A stretch of DNA of 64,000 bases, from positions 1,347,561 to 1,411,560 of the forward strand of contig BCHS01000003.1 of NCBI GenBank assembly GCA_039545275.1. The letters are read 5' to 3'. Of this stretch, positions 45,665 through 57,807 are shown piece after piece (positions within the stretch are counted from its first letter, which is position 1; each line of letters begins with the position of its first letter). The stretch comes from Pseudomicrostroma phylloplanum. Taxonomy: Eukaryota > Basidiomycota > Exobasidiomycetes > Microstromatales. The notes below the pieces were generated by a model that saw only the letters and a list, made by a program, of their open reading frames with translations, had not been told where the DNA came from and did no database searches. A program made the translations under genes and the position numbers.

Positions 45665-46771
45665 ATGTCACGGCCTATGAACGACGATGAGGTCCTCAAC
45701 GAGATGAAGAAGATGGTCAGTGTCTATTCGATACATGCATTCGGGCTTGAGGCTGGCGTGGTCACCTTCAGCACCCGGCATAACCATTGATGGTATCTCG
45801 GCGCTTACTGGAATGCAGTAGCTGACCCATGAGGAGCTCTTTCCCCACAGGTGGCCTTCATCAAGCAAGAGGCAATGGAGAAGGCTAGAGAGATTCAGGT
45901 CAAGGCAGACGAGGAGTTTGCCATTGAGAAGGTGAGCTCACTGCGATGAGAAATCCGTACCCGGAGCTTGCCAGGCTGCGATATTCACCGTTCGGTCCTC
46001 TTTGCTCCTCTCCTCACTCCACAGTCCAAGATCGTACGTCAGGAGGCTGTCAGCATCGACTCTGCGCATGAGAAGAAGATCAAGCAGGCACAGGTCGCCA
46101 ACAAGATGTGAGTGTGGAGGGATCTTGCAGCCATGAGCGTGCCCCCCGCCTTGCTGTGTCTGACACCTTGCAATGCCCCCCCCCTCCCTCCCTTGCCCAT
46201 CTCCTCCGCGCTTACAGTTCCGAGTCGAACGCAACAAACAAGGCTCGTCTGTCCGTCCTGCAAGCAAGGGACTCCCACCTGGAGAACCTCTTCGAGGCTG
46301 CACGAGAGAAGCTCGTTGGCCTGAGCAAAGACGAAAAGAAGTATGCCCCCCTCCTTAAGGATCTGATCACCCAGGGTCTGCTCCGTCTCATGGAGAAGAA
46401 GGTGACAGTCACCTGCCGAGACAAGGACGAGAGTCTGGTCAAGAAGGCTGCAGATGAGGCAAAGAAGCAGTACAAGGAGAAGAGTGGAAGGGATGTAGAG
46501 ATCGAGGTGGTAAAGGGATTGAACAAGGACAGCAATGGTGGTGTGCTGCTGGCTGGACACGGTGGAAGGATCAAGGTCGACAACACCTTGGACGAGAGGA
46601 TGAAGCTGCTTGAGGAGCTGGTGAGTCAAAAGGGGACAAGCTTTGCTTCTCGTCCGAGGGTCATACGGAAGTGGTGCGCTGACCCCGATATCCTTTCGTC
46701 CTTCCCAGATGCTCCCCGAGATCCGGCTAGACCTGTTCGGTGCGAACCCCAACAGGAAGTTCTCCACCTAA
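45665..46771 (+). CDS. VMA4: V-type proton ATPase subunit E
   Basis: Five exons, 45665-45715, 45851-45931, 46025-46107, 46218-46620 and 46709-46771, give 226 residues, the normal length. The N-terminal half is the long helix (DDEVLNEMKKMVAFIKQEA, KAREIQVKADEEF), which pairs with subunit G in the peripheral stalk. Later blocks are LLKDLITQGLLRLMEKKV, VTCRDKDESLVKKA, GGVLLAGHGGRIKVDNTLD and the terminal LPEIRLDLFGANPNRKF, which is highly conserved. The last block is formed by the 63-nt final exon. Donors vary more than elsewhere (GTCAGT, GTGAGC, GTGAGT twice). The protein acts in the V1 sector on vacuolar membranes. Confidence 0.96.
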
Positions 46772-47051
46772 AGCGCACTATCCCTCGTCACTTGGCCCGT
46801 CTCTGGCCAGTGTCTTTCATACCGTGCTCTGAGCCTGAAGGGCTAAGGGTTGCGACAAGTGACCTTCATTGTTGCACTGCCTTTTGCTGTATCACTCAAT
46901 GGATATTCGTGACCGATGACATTGCGGGAAAAAGCTCTTGCTTCTGGTGTGCCGGCCAAGGGAGCAGACACATGAGGGCAGGTCCCTTTCACTCTCTTTC
47001 TCACCTTTCTCTCCTGCGGGGGTATATTTAGGTCTTGGCAAACAGCCGTTT

Positions 47052-48235
47052 CTAGATCTTCCTCAGCTTGTTCTGCCGCGGAAGCACTGCGATTGCGAGG
47101 GACAGACAGGGACGACCGTCAGTCAGTCAGCCACTGAGTGTTGCTGCATCATTGCTTCTCTCCCTTGTCTGTGCTGCGAAGCATTTTCCAGCAGCTCTGT
47201 GTGCCCACGCTCCAACTCACCTTCTCTAAGGTACTCGAGGTGCTTCGTGAAAGAAGCCTCGTCCTGCACGATTCCCTCTCCACTCCACTGACGTGTCTTC
47301 CAGGCCCGTCCACCAGAGTCGGGCTCCGCAGAGTGGAGAACAGAGTAGTTTGGGATCGCCAAGGAAGGTGCGGAGCTGCTCGTGGTAGCAGGGGTCTTGT
47401 CAAGGGGGGCTGGACCAGTGCTCGTGGGCTCCCCGCTGCCCTCTTCGTCCTCCTCCGGGATAGGGGTGGTAGCGACATTGCCTGCGCTTGACCTCCGTGA
47501 GAGAGCTTGAATAGGGAGAGCTAGCCTGCCCATCTTCTTCGTCAGGTCGGCATCAACGCCCTCTGAGACCTTCCCTGTTCCTTCGGGCCCCGCTTCATCC
47601 TCATCGAGCCCAACGCGTAGGGCAGCCTCGAGCTCCTCCTGCGTTGGCTTGGAGCCTGGCCCAGTATCAGGCCTATCGTCCTCGAGACAGACCCCCACAC
47701 CCACCTTGCACCAATCACCGACCTTCAGCTCCCCTCTCCTAGCCATCACTCTCGCCTTGACCTCGAATGAGTTCCACTCTCCAATCCGTACCACTCCCCC
47801 AGCGAGCATCTCTACTCTACTCCCGATTTCGAAGTGGTTGCCGCCGCCGATAGTGAGGGTCTGGCCCGCCGAGGAGGAGTTGATGATGCTGACATTTTCC
47901 TCGAGGAGGCAGTTGGGGCCGAGGACGATGGGACCGCCGAAAGCCTGCACGGAGCTGAGTGGGTGGAGAACACACCCGGAGGCAATGGAGATGTCGCCGC
48001 TGAGAGGAGAGAGGGAGGAGAGCGAGAGTCGGAGGCTGATGAGAGTCTGGTCTGGCCTTCTTTGTACGTTGTACGTGGCGTCTCACCTGAGCTTTGTGTC
48101 TTGGCATATGATGACTCGAGAGCCGACGGTGAGCTTGAGGTCTGTAGCATCTTTGGGCTTCAGGGCGATCTTGCTACTGCTGCTACCACTACCGCTCGGG
48201 CCGGCGGCCGCTGGAGCGACTTTGCTGCTGCTCAT
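47052..48235 (-). CDS. DCTN6: Dynactin subunit 6 (p27), left-handed beta-helix protein
   Basis: Exons 48235-48087, 47999-47221 and 47086-47052 give 320 residues. The core is a hexapeptide-repeat helix: VGSRVIICQDTKLSGDISI, CVLHPLSSVQAFGGPIVLG, LLEENVSIIN, GGNHFEIGSRVEM, NSFEVKARV. The C-terminal helix WSGEGIVQDEASFTKHLEYLREVLPRQN is restored only if a final 35-nt coding exon is spliced in (donor GTGAGT at 47220, acceptor cag at 47087). Without it the frame runs into a long non-conserved tail. Between core and C-terminal helix lies an inserted acidic/Ser-rich segment of about 100 residues, so the protein is well above the usual 190 or so. Dynactin p27 is part of the pointed-end complex that helps cargo choice by dynein. 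Confidence 0.88.
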
Positions 48236-48498
48236 TTTTCCAGCGTCCGAAACCCCTGAGCCGACCTGATACCTGTCTGTACTGTCAGCTTGACACGAGG
48301 AAGGGGGCAGACGAGAAGCTTTGCCCAGCCGAGGTGTTGGTCTGATTGTGTGCGTCCTCTGGTCGAGCTCCACTCCGCGCCCCTTTCCGCTTCGCATTTT
48401 CGTATTTCTAGGTCAGAAGGCTTCCTCATCTTCACACCTTCTTCGCCTCCCTGACCTCTCTACAGCTCTAAGATAGACTGTCGTGCATCTTCGGCATC

Positions 48499-50472
48499 AT
48501 GGCTTCACCTTCAACTAGCCAGTCGCCCTTTCACACCTCAGCCGACCCACTCCGGGAGGATCCTGGGAGGGTGGAGACTGCGACGGTGGAAGCTGACGTT
48601 CGCTTCGAGGATGCAGACCGAAGCAGGCGCAGCAATGCTACCTCTTCGGCTCCCCTTCCACCAGCCGGAGGAGAGCGGATAGCTGGCACGCCCATCGTGG
48701 AAAAGGAAGAGGTACAGGAGGAGCTGCACAACCTCGATCGGGTGAAGATGGCATTGGAGGGAGGCGCTGTGAGTAGGAGCTAAAGAGCTGCGAATGAGCT
48801 CGTAAGCGTGTGCTGATCCTGATCTCTTCTCTACACCCCAGCGACTGTCCTCGCCCAATCAATCAGTCCTCCGCCTGGCCAACATCAGGCTCTCGGGGTC
48901 CTCGGCTGTCCGTCCTTCTTTCCTGGCCAGAGTCTGCCGCCCTTACGTAGACGAAGACCTGGCCTTCTCGCGCCTGTATCGTCTGCTGCACTCTTCCTCT
49001 GGCCGCCTCGACTTTCCTCCTCCAGGGGCGCCTACATCGCTTCAGGGGATCCTGCAACTGACATCTTCCCTCGCAAACGATCTACAGCGGCTAGACCTCT
49101 ACAATGGCATCGACGCCTCCATCCTGCCCGCAATCACGCCCTCGTCACCACAGACGGCAATGCAGGATGTGGATGTGCTGCTACAGCTCAGAGAGTCTCC
49201 TCGGTTGTTCCTCAAGAGCTCCACCGATGTAGGAAATGGAGAAGGAAGCGTGAGCGTGCAAGGGAGGATCCGGAACCTGTTTGGAGGAGCTGAGAAGCTC
49301 GAGGGGAGCTACGAGATGGGCACTCGTACCAGGGGTGCTATGAATGTGAGTTGCCTCAGAAGAAAGCAGAGCGATGGCTGGGAGTGGTGTTGCTGACGAG
49401 CAGATTCTGCTACATTCATTCAGGCTACCTTCACCACGCCTGTGCTAGCCTCACCGGACCACGCTTTCACTCTGTCCGGCTACCTCTCCAACCGCGACAA
49501 GAATTTCTACGCCTCGCACTACGAGGCTCTGCAAGGTCTCAAGGCCTCCCTGACGGCCAATGCCTCATCGAGCTCACAGCACGAGCTGGCATGGGAGCTA
49601 AGCTGGAGACAGATGAATCGCCTTTCGCCGTATGCGTCTGCATCGATCCGCAAAATGGCTCGGGGAGGGGGACACAGTGTCAAGAGCAGTCTGGTGCACA
49701 CCTTCGTCAGCGATACCAGGGATGCAGTCACGCCTTCGCAGGGTGGTTCAGAGGGAAGGCTAGTCAAGAGCATAACGGAGATGGCCGGTCTAGGTGGAGA
49801 TGCGCAGTTCGTGAAATGGGAAGGACAGTGGGGGATCAATCGGTCTCTAGAGACGAAGCTAGGCAGCGGTTGGGCATGGGCTGCTGGCGCAAGGGCCGGG
49901 GTCATGCGGCCGCTCGCCCTACCAAGCTTTGGGTCGGCAGAGATGTCGCCCTCGATGGCAGCTGCAGACGTCAAACTGCCGTTCGCAGATCGGTTCCATC
50001 TAGGCGGACCGACCTGCGTGCGAATGTTCAAGATGAACTCTCTCGGACCCAAGGATGGCAGTAAGTACAGCGCTAGAAGGGTAGAAATGGCGCGGAGTTG
50101 TATCGCTGATGCATGACCTTCCCTTCGTTTCACTGCGCAACAGGAGACTCCCTTGGAGGTACTGCCTTCTACTCCCTCGGTGCTTCCCTCTTCTCCCCTC
50201 TGCCCCTGAAACCTCACTGGCCACTGAAGATGCACGCCTTCCTCAATGGCGGGCAACTCTCCTCTCTTCCCCTCTCACTCTCGTCGGCGAAGCCTTCCAC
50301 ACTCCTTCAAGAGACGCTCCTGCGGCCTTCTACATCTGCGGGGGTGGGTCTGATGTACGAGCAGGGAGCGTTGCGTCTGGAGCTTAATGCCGGGATGCCT
50401 CTGAGCGCAGCGAGGGGCGATGGCAGCAGGAAAGGTGTGCAATTGGGCGTGGGGATCAGCTTCCTGGGTTGA
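48499..50472 (+). CDS. SAM50: Sorting and assembly machinery protein Sam50 (Omp85/BamA family)
   Basis: Exons 48499-48768, 48842-49345, 49424-50060 and 50144-50472 give 579 residues. An acidic N terminus (residues 1-90) is followed by a POTRA-like domain (RLANIRLSGSSAVRPSFL) and the beta-barrel. Barrel signatures are HLGGPTCVRMFKMNSLGPKDG, which becomes RDSLGGTAFYSLGASL across the last intron, and the C-terminal KGVQLGVGISFLG ending in the aromatic-hydrophobic signal. Sam50 is the core of the complex that inserts beta-barrels such as Tom40 and VDAC into the outer mitochondrial membrane. It starts 263 bp from DCTN6 in divergent orientation. Confidence 0.93.
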
Positions 50473-50984
50473 GCGTGAGGTGCGCGACCAGACATTGTAC
50501 TCTACACCACCGCTTCACCTCACACACACACCAACACACACTCATATCCCAGCAAGCGTCTTCCTGGGTGTGGTATCGAACTACTACATACTTGTGCACT
50601 GCGTTTTCCTGTGACAAAGGGGAGCGGAGCGGAAGCGGCGATTTGAAATCCCGCCGGCTGGCTGCACGCTCCACCCGAGTTGGGCGAGGGACGTGAGGCG
50701 TTGTTGCGTTGGTTGCCTCGCTCTTGTTCCTCCAACCACCATCGCCGTACGTCGTCTGCCTCCTCATCCTCCCCTTTGCGCTCGCTACGGACCCTGAGTG
50801 CAAGGCTTCACTAGAATCCGCTGCGGTGTCACTGCCCCCTGCACTTCATCCTCTGGATAGCTTCACCGCCATTGTCGTCCCTTGAGCACACTTTACCTGC
50901 CTGCCCAGCAAGAGGCCTTGCTAGCATCGTCCACCCCTCTCCACTATACCCTCCCCCTGCCCCCACTCTCAATCTACCGCAACG
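50473..50984. other. Spacer; promoter of AP-2 mu
   Basis: 512 bp between tandem genes with a short CA-rich stretch at about 50521-50541. No gene seen. Confidence 0.5.
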
Positions 50985-52649
50985 ATGATCTCTGCCTTCT
51001 TCATCTTCAACCAAAAGGGCGACGTCCTCATCTCCCGCCTCTTCCGCAACGACCTCAAGCGCAGCATAGCCGACATCTTCCGCATCCAAGTCGTCTCCAA
51101 CCCTTCTGTACGCTCACCCATCATCACACTAGGCTCCACCTCCTTCTTCCATGTTCGTCATCAGAACCTCTACTTGGTGGCAGTGACAAAGGGGAATGCG
51201 AATGCGGCATTGGTGTTTGAGTTTTGCTATAGGTTGATCAATATTGGGAGGAGCTATTTTGGCAAGCTGGATGAGGAGAGTGTCAAAAATAACTTTGTGC
51301 TCATTTACGAGCTGCTAGATGGTGAGTGGGAGGATGCGCTAGAGCCTAGGAATCTGATCTGAAAGAGATCATACTGATCAACTGATTACCATCTTCACCC
51401 TTCACCCGCCTGCCAGAGATCCTCGATTTTGGATACCCACAGACCTCGGAGACGGACACGCTCAAGATGTACATCACCACCGAAGGCGTCAAGTCGGAGC
51501 AGGCAGTCAGGGAGGACTCGGCCAAGATCACCATTCAGGCTACGGGAGCCACCAGCTGGAGGAGAGCAGATGTCAAGTATCGCAAGAACGAGGCATTTGT
51601 GGACGTGGTCGAGAATGTCAATTTACTGATGAGCACAAAGGGTGAGTCGCTGCTGGCCTCGAGGACGCAGGTAAGGCCACTATGTAGCGACTGACACCAT
51701 CTCTCTTCCTCAGGCACTGTGTTGAGAGCGGACGTCGATGGCCAGATCCTCATGCGAGCCTACTTGACAGGCATGCCCGAGTGCAAATTCGGCCTCAACG
51801 ACAAGCTCGTCCTGGACCGCAAGCGAGACCGGCTGGACACTGGCTCAGGCGACGGAGTCGGCGGCGAGGGTATGGGCGCAGGAGGCGCGGTAGAGCTCGA
51901 CGACTGTCAGTTCCACCAATGCGTCAAGCTGAACAAGTATGACTCGGACCGCTCCATCAGCTTCACGCCCCCGGATGGAGAGTTTGAGCTGATGAGGTAT
52001 CGCTCCACCTCGAATGTCAACCTGCCTTTCAAGGTGCATCCGATTGTCGAGGAGGTCGGCAAGTCGAAAGTAGAGTACATGGTCCACCTAAAGGCCAACT
52101 TCGACTCGAAGCTGACCGGCACAGACATTGTGCTGCGCATCCCCACACCGCCCAATACCACTTCGGTCAAGTGCTCCGTGGCGGTAGGAAAGGCAAAGTG
52201 GGTCTCGGCGGACAATTCGATTGTTTGGAAGATTCCAAAGATGCAGGGAATGGGCGATGCGAGTCTGCAGGCAGAGGCGACGTTGAGTCAGGTGACTGTG
52301 AGGAAGGCATGGAGTCGCCCGCCGATCGAAATGGACTTCCAGGTGCTGATGCTGACGGCCAGTGGTGAGTGCCACGATTTACAGAGGGTACTAATGACCT
52401 GCGCTGACGGTTCCTGCTCTCGCATTGTCCCCGCTTCCTTCAGGCCTTCTGGTGCGCTACCTCAAAGTGTGGGAGAAGTCAGGATGTAAGTCCCCGCCCC
52501 GAGCGTCTTCAGAGTCTTGTACAAGCATCACCATCTGACCCCTGCGCTCCCTCTCCCTCCTTGCGACTACAGACCAATCGGTGAAGTGGGTACGCTACGT
52601 CTCACGAGCGGGAGGCAACAGTGGGTCCAGCTATGCCATTCGAATCTAA
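50985..52649 (+). CDS. APM4: AP-2 clathrin adaptor complex, mu subunit
   Basis: Exons 50985-51321, 51417-51641, 51714-52364, 52444-52485 and 52573-52649 give 443 residues. The N-terminal longin domain (ISAFFIFNQKGDVLISRLF, NFVLIYELLDEILDFGYPQ) is followed by the mu homology domain (WRRADVKYRKNEAFVDVVE, GMPECKFGLNDKLVLD, DDCQFHQCVKL, RSISFTPPDGEFELMRYR). The C terminus SYAIRI closes it. The order and spacing fit mu2, which binds the YxxPhi sorting signal and PIP2 at the plasma membrane. A Gly-rich insertion (GSGDGVGGEG) separates KLVLD from the DDCQFH block. Exon 4 has only 42 nt and would be easily missed. All introns are phase 1. Confidence 0.95.
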
Positions 52650-53393
52650 CACCAGGCTCGGACCAGGCAACGACTACCTCTCGGCATGGCGCAGCTCTGT
52701 GCTACAACGGCGTGATGTAGAGTGTTGGGCTCTGCCGTGATGTGCAACCCGAAGCGGAGCAGAGCGAGGAGCAGTGCAGTGCAATGCAATGTATTTGTAG
52801 AAGTCTACCCGTTCCCATTCTTACCCCTGACTTCGGGCACCTGGGCACCTCTTTACAGCCTCCCGTCCCCGCCCGCCCGTCCATCCGCCCGCCCGCCCGT
52901 GGCCCGTCCCGTGGACTTACTTCTGCCGGATTGTTTTCCGGACCTGGTACCTAATTGGTCAATTACTGTCCTGTCCTGGCCTGGGCAGGGCAGGGCCCCT
53001 TGGCGAGCGCGAGCAGCATCGCGGGACCTTGAGCGTGGATCGGCAAGTAGCCAGGAGCAATCGAGGGGTTTAGGCTTTGCGGCGGCAGTCGTTACCCCCT
53101 TTGACTGGGCTGTTGCTTCCTCCAGATCGACCCGCGAGTAGGGGAGGGATCGAGCTGATCCGCACCCCAACCCACTCCCTCTGTCTCCCACACCACCCTC
53201 TCACGATACATTGTGGCCGGCGCTGTGCCAGGCTTGTCCAATTTCTCTTGTCTTGCCTCTCTGCCTGGCCTCATTCGCCAAGGTCAGACGACCCCGACTT
53301 CCACTTCCGCAACAGTCTTTGCAAACATCGCATTGTCGCCAGCTGTTCAAGACCGCGTCCCCCCTCTTCACTCCGAACGGTTGTGCGTACAGT
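52650..53393. other. Spacer; promoter of the aspartic protease
   Basis: About 740 bp without recognisable gene. CCGCCCG-type GC-rich direct repeats occur near 52870-52910. Confidence 0.5.
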
Positions 53394-55164
53394 ATGGACG
53401 TCCCGGCATATCCTCAACAGCTTCCGCGGCGCAGGCGGCGTCTCCGATCCCTTCTGCCCATGTCTCACATCCTGGCTCTGCTGCTCCTCTCTCCCTCCTT
53501 GTGCGTCGCCTCTGCACCGCTTGGCACCCAACAGAAAGCCCAGGCTCAACGGCATCAGCATCAGCAGCAACGACAACAACATCGCCTAAGCGTCATCCAC
53601 GAGCCCGTGCGGAGTGTCTGGGAGCAGCAAGCTGGAGAGGCGAGGCTCTCAGCTAGAGCTAGCGCCGTCTTGCAACACCCACACGAGCTGCGGGAGAGAG
53701 GGCGTGCGAGGTGGGATGAGGCTGCAGAAAAGCTAGTGCGGAGCGGAATTCGGGGGACTATAGATGCTCAGGACGGCGATTTCTGGAGTAGTGGAGGTTC
53801 CTATGCTCTGCCGGCTGAGGATCGGGAGAGAGACAAGTGCGTATACCGGTTGGCATTGCAGGTGCGGAAAGTAGACCTCAGAGGCACGGAGACGAGGCTG
53901 ACGGGCTTTTTCTCCCCTCTTCCCCACCGACAGCGAGTGGCTCGTAGAGATCGGCTACGGGACCCCTCCTCAGAAGCTCAAAATGGTCCTAGACAGCGGC
54001 TCTGCCGGCGGCTGGCTCTACTCTCCCTCCTGCTGCTACTCGAGCGACCACAACTACTTTGACCCTCGGCGTTCCTCTACTTTCGCCAATCGTACACTCG
54101 ACGAGGAGGGCAGAGCGAAAAAGGCGACTTCGAAGCTCCCAGGCAGGACGCCTGGGACGCCATGGAATGCGTCGTACGGCTCTGCAAAAGCGGAGACATA
54201 CGGGTACGTCGGGTACGATACCCTTCAGCTCTCACCGACACTGCAGGTGACAGACGTCAATCTGGCTCTTGCGACCTCGCTGACGGGTGGCAGTCGCGAG
54301 AAGCGCAAAATGGAGGGCCTGATCGGTCTCCTTCCCAGCCGCATCGTAGACAGGGACTATCCTGGAGGGTGGAACACTCCCTTCGAAAATGCCATCGACG
54401 ACGGCCTTCTGTCGAAACCGTACCTCTCGATCGCCTTGCAGAAGGCAGATCGACGCACAGGGGAGGGCGGTGGTGGGAGCTACCTCTTCGGTGCGGTCGA
54501 CACGGATGCGCAGAGTGGCCCACTCGTGTGGATGGACGTGCAGTCGCAGACATTCTGGGGCATCGTCTTCGACGGCTTGTCCATGGGTAAGGGAAACAAG
54601 GACTACCGCAACGTAACCGACTCTGCTGATGAGCGGCGGCGCGTCGTGCTCGATACGGGCACGGCTTTGATTCTTCTGAGCGCCCCTGCTGCTGAGGCGG
54701 TCAACAGGCGTATTCACGGCAGCTTCAAGCGCTCGACTGCGACGAGCGACGATGGAGCGGTTTTGATGAACAGTACTCGCAGGGATGGCGGAGGCGAGAG
54801 CACACCAGAGATTGCCAATCCCTGGCTGGTCCCCTGCCGGACGGGCCTGGAGGAGTACGAATCGCAGCTACCGCCAGAAGAACGCACCCAGCCCTTCTAC
54901 ATCGAGCTCGGCGGAACGCGCTTCGGCATTCCTCCACAGGACTTTGTCTTCTGGCCTGACCAGCCCTACCCAATCTCTCTCACGGGAGGGAGGAAGGATC
55001 TGTGCCTGAGCGCCTTCCAGCCCACTTCAGCAGGGTATAGCGTCTTGGGAGGCGTCTTCTTCAAGAATGCATTCGTCGTGCTGGATAATGCAGGAGGATC
55101 GGAGAAGATTGGGAATCGGAGGCGGGTGGGCGTAGCGTGGAGAGCAGATGTCGAGGAGCCGTGA
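53394..55164 (+). CDS. Secreted or membrane-anchored aspartic protease, pepsin family A1
   Basis: Exons 53394-53836 and 53934-55164 give 557 residues. The first catalytic motif is MVLDSGSAGGW (Asp168) and the second VVLDTGTALILL (Asp388). EWLVEIGYGTPPQKLKM precedes the first, as usual. The first motif is DSG instead of DTG, a known variant. Residues 1-22 are basic (five consecutive Arg), and then MSHILALLLLSPSLCVASA looks like a signal peptide. So the true start could be Met23 (53460), or the long form could be a signal anchor. Residues 42-147 form a probable propeptide with a Gln/His-rich run. I see no GPI-type hydrophobic C terminus. The cysteine pattern CC near residue 178 is unusual. Confidence 0.9.
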
Positions 55165-55472
55165 GAAGATCGGAAGGTTGCGCAACATTTGAAATGATAT
55201 CCGCCGTTTGTTCGCTTCGTTCAAGAGATAAGCTTGCATCCCTGCAGTTTCTATCATGTAGCATGGCCGGGTTGTACTGCACTGTCATCGATTAGTCTCA
55301 CTATCTGATGACTCGCGTGATGCTGCGGATGTGTCGTTGATACTCTAGTACAAGTACAGTGAAGTGAAGAAGCTTGCTCTCCGCCACCTCTATTATCCAA
55401 CAAAGATGACTCACCCCTGCCTCTCCTCTCCCGGCTCTACTTCCCTCCCCTAGCCTTCCATCCTCTCTCCTC
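55165..55472. other. Spacer between convergent genes
   Basis: 308 bp between the protease 3' end and the small UPF0390-like gene. I see nothing further. Confidence 0.5.
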
Positions 55473-55875
55473 TTACTTCTTCCCCTTTCCCTTCTCCTTA
55501 TCCTTCTCATCTTCCTCCTTCTTGGCCGCCTTGAGTACCTTGAGGGGTCCACCACCGGCCGCACGTCCGATCATCTCCTGCTCCATGTGGCCTACCACGG
55601 AGGCGTTTTGTTGCCGCTTCTTTGTGGCCATGGCGATCGCGGGGGCCTTCTTTGGTGGGCAGACGCGGGCTGAAGGATGGGACAGTAAGAAGTGTTGTGA
55701 GCTCCATATCACTCGCAAAAGGAGCAGGGAGAGGCATCGCACCGCATCGCATACATCCTGAGGACTCACCTCCCTTCTTTGGCTGGATGGCCTTCTTGGC
55801 CACGCTGCTCGTCTGTTTCCTCTTCTGCTGCTGCTGCGCCGAGGCGGCCTTTGCCGGCTTGAAGCCTTGTGCCAT
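55473..55875 (-). CDS. Small basic protein, UPF0390-like
   Basis: Exons 55875-55770 and 55669-55473 give 100 residues. It starts MAQGFKPAKAASAQQQQKRK, followed by KKAIQPKKGARVCPPKKAP and the helix VVGHMEQEMIGRAAGGG, then a Lys/Glu-rich tail. This order matches the widespread UPF0390 family of small basic, probably nuclear or nucleolar proteins with no established role. The phase-1 intron falls at PKKG/ARVCPPKK. Length agrees with the family. Confidence 0.75.
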
Positions 55876-56183
55876 TCTTCTCCGCTGAAGTAGATGTAAT
55901 GGGAAAGAGTATATACAGATGGGGGGAAGGATGACTCGCAACGGCGATATGAGTAGACCTGTACTGATGTTGGAGAGGAGGGAAGCTCGGGAAGTGTGTG
56001 CAGTTGAACGGAAAGAGGCAAGAATTTGGACTCTGGACCCCGCCGAGGCCGAGGCGGGCCCACGTGGCGTTGGCGGGGGAGACCATCGAGCTTGCCTGCT
56101 CTGTACGATTGTGTGATTCTATGATATGCGATTGACGTTTCCATACGAGTTCTGCTCTATAGTACAAGCAACGACATCTTACG
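55876..56183. other. Spacer; promoter of the UPF0390-like gene
   Basis: 308 bp between two minus-strand genes. No gene seen. Confidence 0.45.
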
Positions 56184-57807
56184 CTATCCCTTCGTATCCG
56201 CCTTCGTGATCACGCGCAGTGCGTACCTCACGTCTCCTTCGGTAAACGCGACTTTTCCGGGCCTATCCGGTATCCGCACGCAGCTGATGCCCAGCTCTTC
56301 AATCTTCTGCACATCTACAACGACTTGTCCCTTTGGATGGTAGACGAGGTGAGAGATGAGCTGTCGGGGTTGTAGACCAGCGCAAGCCTCTTCGCCTGTC
56401 GAGCTCGAGCACGCATGGGTGAGAGCCTGGATGAAGTCCAGTGCGTCGTACCCTCCAGTCTCTCGGTCTAACTGTGTATTCAGCAGTAGCACCTTGCGTC
56501 GCATCGTCGTCGAATGCGCAATCGCATCTCCAACCCCTTGTAGTATAAGTAGAGGTACGATCGATGTGTACAATGAGCCACACGAGTAGATGAGCGTCTC
56601 TGTCTTCTGTAGTGCTGCAAGGTAGGCCGGGTTGGCGAGAAGCGGTTGAGGCTTCAGGACACCCTCGTCCACTGATGTGGACGGGAATGCATAGTGTATG
56701 CCTGATTCGCGGAAAGTTTAGGTTGCACGAAAGGTTCATGTCAGCCAGGCCAGGCCTGCGTTCAGCGCCTTGACAGTAGCCACTGGCTTGCTCACTCACT
56801 TTGAATTCTGCTCGGTAGTGCGTTCTTCACAGCTGCTTTACTAAAAACAAGATTGCTATTTGTCCGCGAAATCAACGGCCTGAGCACCTTCGTGACCGAT
56901 TCCGAGGTTGCAATGCCCTCTACAGCTGTCAGCAGACCATTCATGGCATTCTTCGTCTCCAGCACTGCTGGTGTCGCGTCTCCTTCGCGCTTCTTTGCAG
57001 GGTGCGAGATCTCGCATTGACCTAGCAGCAGCTCTCCGCTCTCAAGCTGGGCTGCGATGTGTGACGTCTCCGTGGTCTCTACGCAAGGGATAGCTCGTAC
57101 CTGCTTTGTGTCGATTCTGGCAACGTTGCAGAAGAGCCATATGGCGGCTTGTAGAGAGTCGAATGTGCGGGCGCAGGAGGAGAGGAATGCGTTGCCAATG
57201 GAGAGGCCGTGAAGGTCAAAAGGCTCAGCGTTTAAGGAGCACAGAGGATCCGAGGAGGGAGAGGGCTTAGAGAAGGTAGCCAGGACGGCCTTGTGGAAGT
57301 TTGTAATGAAGCCTGAAGCAGAGCAATGACAGTCAGTCGATCTGCATGATCATCCCTCTCTTCAGATCGACTCAACTCACCTCGGACAATACTGCCCCTC
57401 ACTTCGTCCACGCCTTCCCAGATCTCGTGATTCCCTGCAATCACCTCCTTCCATTCATCAAGAATCTCGTCCTCGCTGTTGTCCACAGGGAGTCTGTAGC
57501 TCAAGAGATTCCGCAAAGCCTCGTTCCCTCCGGTGCCGGTGGCATCGCCGTTGCTGATCACCTCGGATGGTATGAGCCTGACCAGTCTGCTCCGGATGTC
57601 TCCAATGCTCGGACCGCCGAAGCAGCGTATGATCTCCGAAGAGGAGCCTCCGTTGTCGCTTATCGGGAGGACATAGGTGGTTGGGGAAGGCAGAGTTGCG
57701 GAGACGAGGTCATTGTAACCAGTCCCGCCCGAGAGGATGAGCGTGGGGCCTAACAAGACGTTGCTGGTCGAAGCATCGCTCGCTTGCACCGAGCCGCTCT
57801 GCTGCAT
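56184..57807 (-). CDS. CofD/YvcK-like protein (UPF0052)
   Basis: Exons 57807-57381, 57312-56800 and 56701-56184 give 485 residues. Family blocks are LILSGGTGYNDLVSATL, TYVLPISDNGGSSSEIIR, GGPSIGDIRSRLVRL, FDLHGLSIGNAF and TLIYSCGSLYTSIVPLLI. The GGTG loop and the DNGGSS motif are the nucleotide- or sugar-phosphate-binding parts of this fold. CofD makes coenzyme F420 in bacteria and archaea, and YvcK in Bacillus affects wall precursor metabolism. The role of fungal members is not established, and F420 itself is not expected here. The ATG used (MQQSGSVQ) is the first in frame. Three exons with phase-1 introns. Confidence 0.85.
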
